NCBI RefSeq assembly: GCF_036002945.1
Contig: NZ_CP108529.1
Location: forward strand, 8,179,001-8,243,000
Source of the DNA: Streptomyces sp. NBC_01224
Lineage (GTDB): Bacteria > Actinomycetota > Actinomycetes > Streptomycetales > Streptomycetaceae
Direction of reading: 5' to 3'
DNA length: 64,000 nucleotides
Shown here: positions 63,050 to 64,000 of the stretch, one piece after another
Layout of the letters: every line of letters begins with the position of its first letter
How positions within the stretch are numbered: the stretch's first letter is position 1
Translations under genes and position numbers: made by a program
Notes under the pieces: generated by a model
What the model saw: only the letters and a program-made list of their open reading frames with translations
Database searches by the model: none
What the model was told of the DNA's origin: nothing

Positions 63050-63177
63050 GACCCCCGCCCGGTCTCAGTGCCTCCGCTGCGGCCATCAGAGGGGCCGGCG
63101 ACGATGCGTCGCTTGTACCGCCACAGCTGCTTGCGTTCCTCCGTCGTGAGGTTGTCCGCGAGGCGGTTCACCTCGCC

Positions 63178-63408
63178 TCAGGCCGCCGACCGGGCCGTGC
63201 GGGCGGAGGCCCAGTCACCTCTCTCGACGGCTTCGCGTAGCTCTTCCATCAGCGCCAGCAGCGGCTTGCGGGCCTCCTTCTGCCGTTTGGTGAACGGCAC
63301 CGACTTCACGGTGGCTCGCCGCTGTTCCCAGTCGGGCCTGCCGGTCAGCAGGTGCACGCGGGGGCGTGATCGGTGAACCATGACGCGTCCTCCTTGGTTC
63401 CGCACCAC
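63178..63408 (-). CDS. Possible small hypothetical protein
   Basis: 76 residues at most: RVHLLTGRPDWEQRRATVKS, then FTKRQKEARKPLLALMEELR and EAVERGDWASARTARSAA. The helical, charged second half looks coding. I do not recognise a family, and it overlaps the next small frame. Confidence 0.3.
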   Translation of the reverse strand: MVRNQGGRVMVHRSRPRVHLLTGRPDWEQRRATVKSVPFTKRQKEARKPLLALMEELREAVERGDWASARTARSAA

Positions 63409-63560
63409 TGGCAGGCGGGCTCCCGCTCGGCAACGAAATCAGGTAGCCATACCCGGCTGTCAGACGGCCAGAGCAATGTGCCGTGCCCTGGTGAGGGCGA
63501 CATGCAGTGATCGATGATGCTCCTTACCATGGTCAAGTCCATGGGCCAGCGCTGCTGCAT
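63345..63560 (-). CDS. Possible small Cys-rich protein
   Basis: Up to 71 residues; the second half GTLLWPSDSRVWLPDFVAER, then CQWCGTKEDASWFTDHAPAC has a CxxC and a CxC pair like a zinc ribbon. It overlaps the frame at 63178-63408 by 64 bases; only one of the two, or a frameshifted fusion, is likely to be real. Confidence 0.3.
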   Translation of the reverse strand: MQQRWPMDLTMVRSIIDHCMSPSPGHGTLLWPSDSRVWLPDFVAEREPACQWCGTKEDASWFTDHAPACTC

Positions 63561-63599
63561 CGGGCTCTTCCAAGTCGGCGGAACCGGCTTTCCCCGGTC

Positions 63600-64000
63600 T
63601 CAGCCGGCCGAGTCCTCGGGGAGCCAGTCCGCGAAGACCTCCGGGAGGCGGCCCAGGTCCTCGGCCGTGACGGTGACGAGACGCAGACCGTGGTTGCGGG
63701 CCAGTTCCCGCTTGCGCGCGACCTTCGCCGCGTACGCTTCCTTCGCCATGAGGCCCAGGGCTTCGACGAACGTGCCGTCCGCCAGACGCCAGTCCGCCCG
63801 CAGGCCGGTCGTGTTGAGTTCCTGGTGGCGGGGGTAGGCGGGCTCCGGCTCATGGGCCACGCCCCAGTGGTGGAGGAAGTCGTCCACGTGCCGCTCGAAC
63901 AGGGAGCGGCACAGATGCCCGTCCGTGGCCGTGGTCGCCGTACCCATCGAGGTGCGGACCCCGTCCGTGAGGAGCCCTGCGTGTCCCAGCCACTCCGTCC
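63600..64000 (-). CDS. PD-(D/E)xK nuclease-like protein, 5' end outside the window
   Basis: The frame is open from the stop at 63600 to the window edge; a Met at 63947 exists, but protein-like sequence (GHAGLLTDGVRTS) continues upstream, so the gene probably starts outside. The visible part has LFERHVDDFLHHWGVAHEPE, RADWRLADGTFVEALGLMAK and KRELARNHGLRLVTVTAEDL. The order Glu ... Asp-Trp ... Val-Glu ... Lys resembles a restriction-like nuclease fold. No specific family is assigned. Confidence 0.6.
   Translation of the reverse strand, partial: TEWLGHAGLLTDGVRTSMGTATTATDGHLCRSLFERHVDDFLHHWGVAHEPEPAYPRHQELNTTGLRADWRLADGTFVEALGLMAKEAYAAKVARKRELARNHGLRLVTVTAEDLGRLPEVFADWLPEDSAG

Overview
The window is high-GC actinobacterial DNA. 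Strong third-position GC bias, GTG starts, secreted tripeptidyl-aminopeptidase-like hydrolases, an MMPL exporter, an L-glutamate-oxidase-type flavoprotein and typical Streptomyces insertion sequences all point to a Streptomyces. The many truncated transposases and broken genes fit an accessory, probably arm-located, stretch of chromosome. This placement is inferred. I saw no rRNA, tRNA or CRISPR array.

Layout. 0-9.7 kb is fairly ordinary: a PaaX-type regulator, an alpha/beta hydrolase with a saccharopine-dehydrogenase-like protein, several GNAT acetyltransferases, a membrane M28 peptidase and a frameshifted VOC gene. 9.8-14.3 kb is a junkyard of IS256, integrase and IS5 pieces around one intact aminoglycoside nucleotidyltransferase-like gene. 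14.7-24.4 kb holds two convergent paralogous exported hydrolases, an MMPL transporter, an orphaned response regulator with a truncated kinase, and an exported serine hydrolase. 24.4-27 kb is again wreckage (a UvrD-like helicase piece, a nuclease-like piece, and two nested IS elements). 27.5-33 kb is an intact three-gene operon: DyP peroxidase, L-glutamate-oxidase-like enzyme and a thiamine-diphosphate 2-oxo-acid decarboxylase.

33-36.4 kb is a decayed island resembling the nuclease and helicase of pPIWI-RE systems. The nuclease has two in-frame stops and the helicase is cut by an IS5-like element. 36.7-47.7 kb carries Nudix enzymes, a Fic operon, a run of small immunity- or defence-like proteins (DUF4253, AbiGi-like, DUF4265, YwqG), a MazG-like protein and a three-gene operon with two membrane-anchored Mrr-type nucleases. 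48.4-52.6 kb is a compact locus: short peptide, JmjC hydroxylase, aldo/keto reductase and APH-like kinase. It looks like a small peptide-modification (RiPP-like) cluster, and an IS630 element with a CTAG target duplication interrupts the hydroxylase. 52.9-55.4 kb is the broken end of a type II Wadjet-like system (SMC-type JetC and toprim JetD).

56-60.5 kb is a LysR gene divergent from a quinone oxidoreductase, peptidase-E-like, AhpD-like and epimerase cassette, which is followed by a Tn3 transposase tail. The end of the window holds a regulator stub, a lipoprotein and a partial nuclease-like gene.

Two themes stand out: at least three anti-invader systems in different stages of decay, and two intact or nearly intact multi-enzyme loci (27.5-33 kb and 48.4-52.6 kb) whose combined function I cannot assign to a described pathway.
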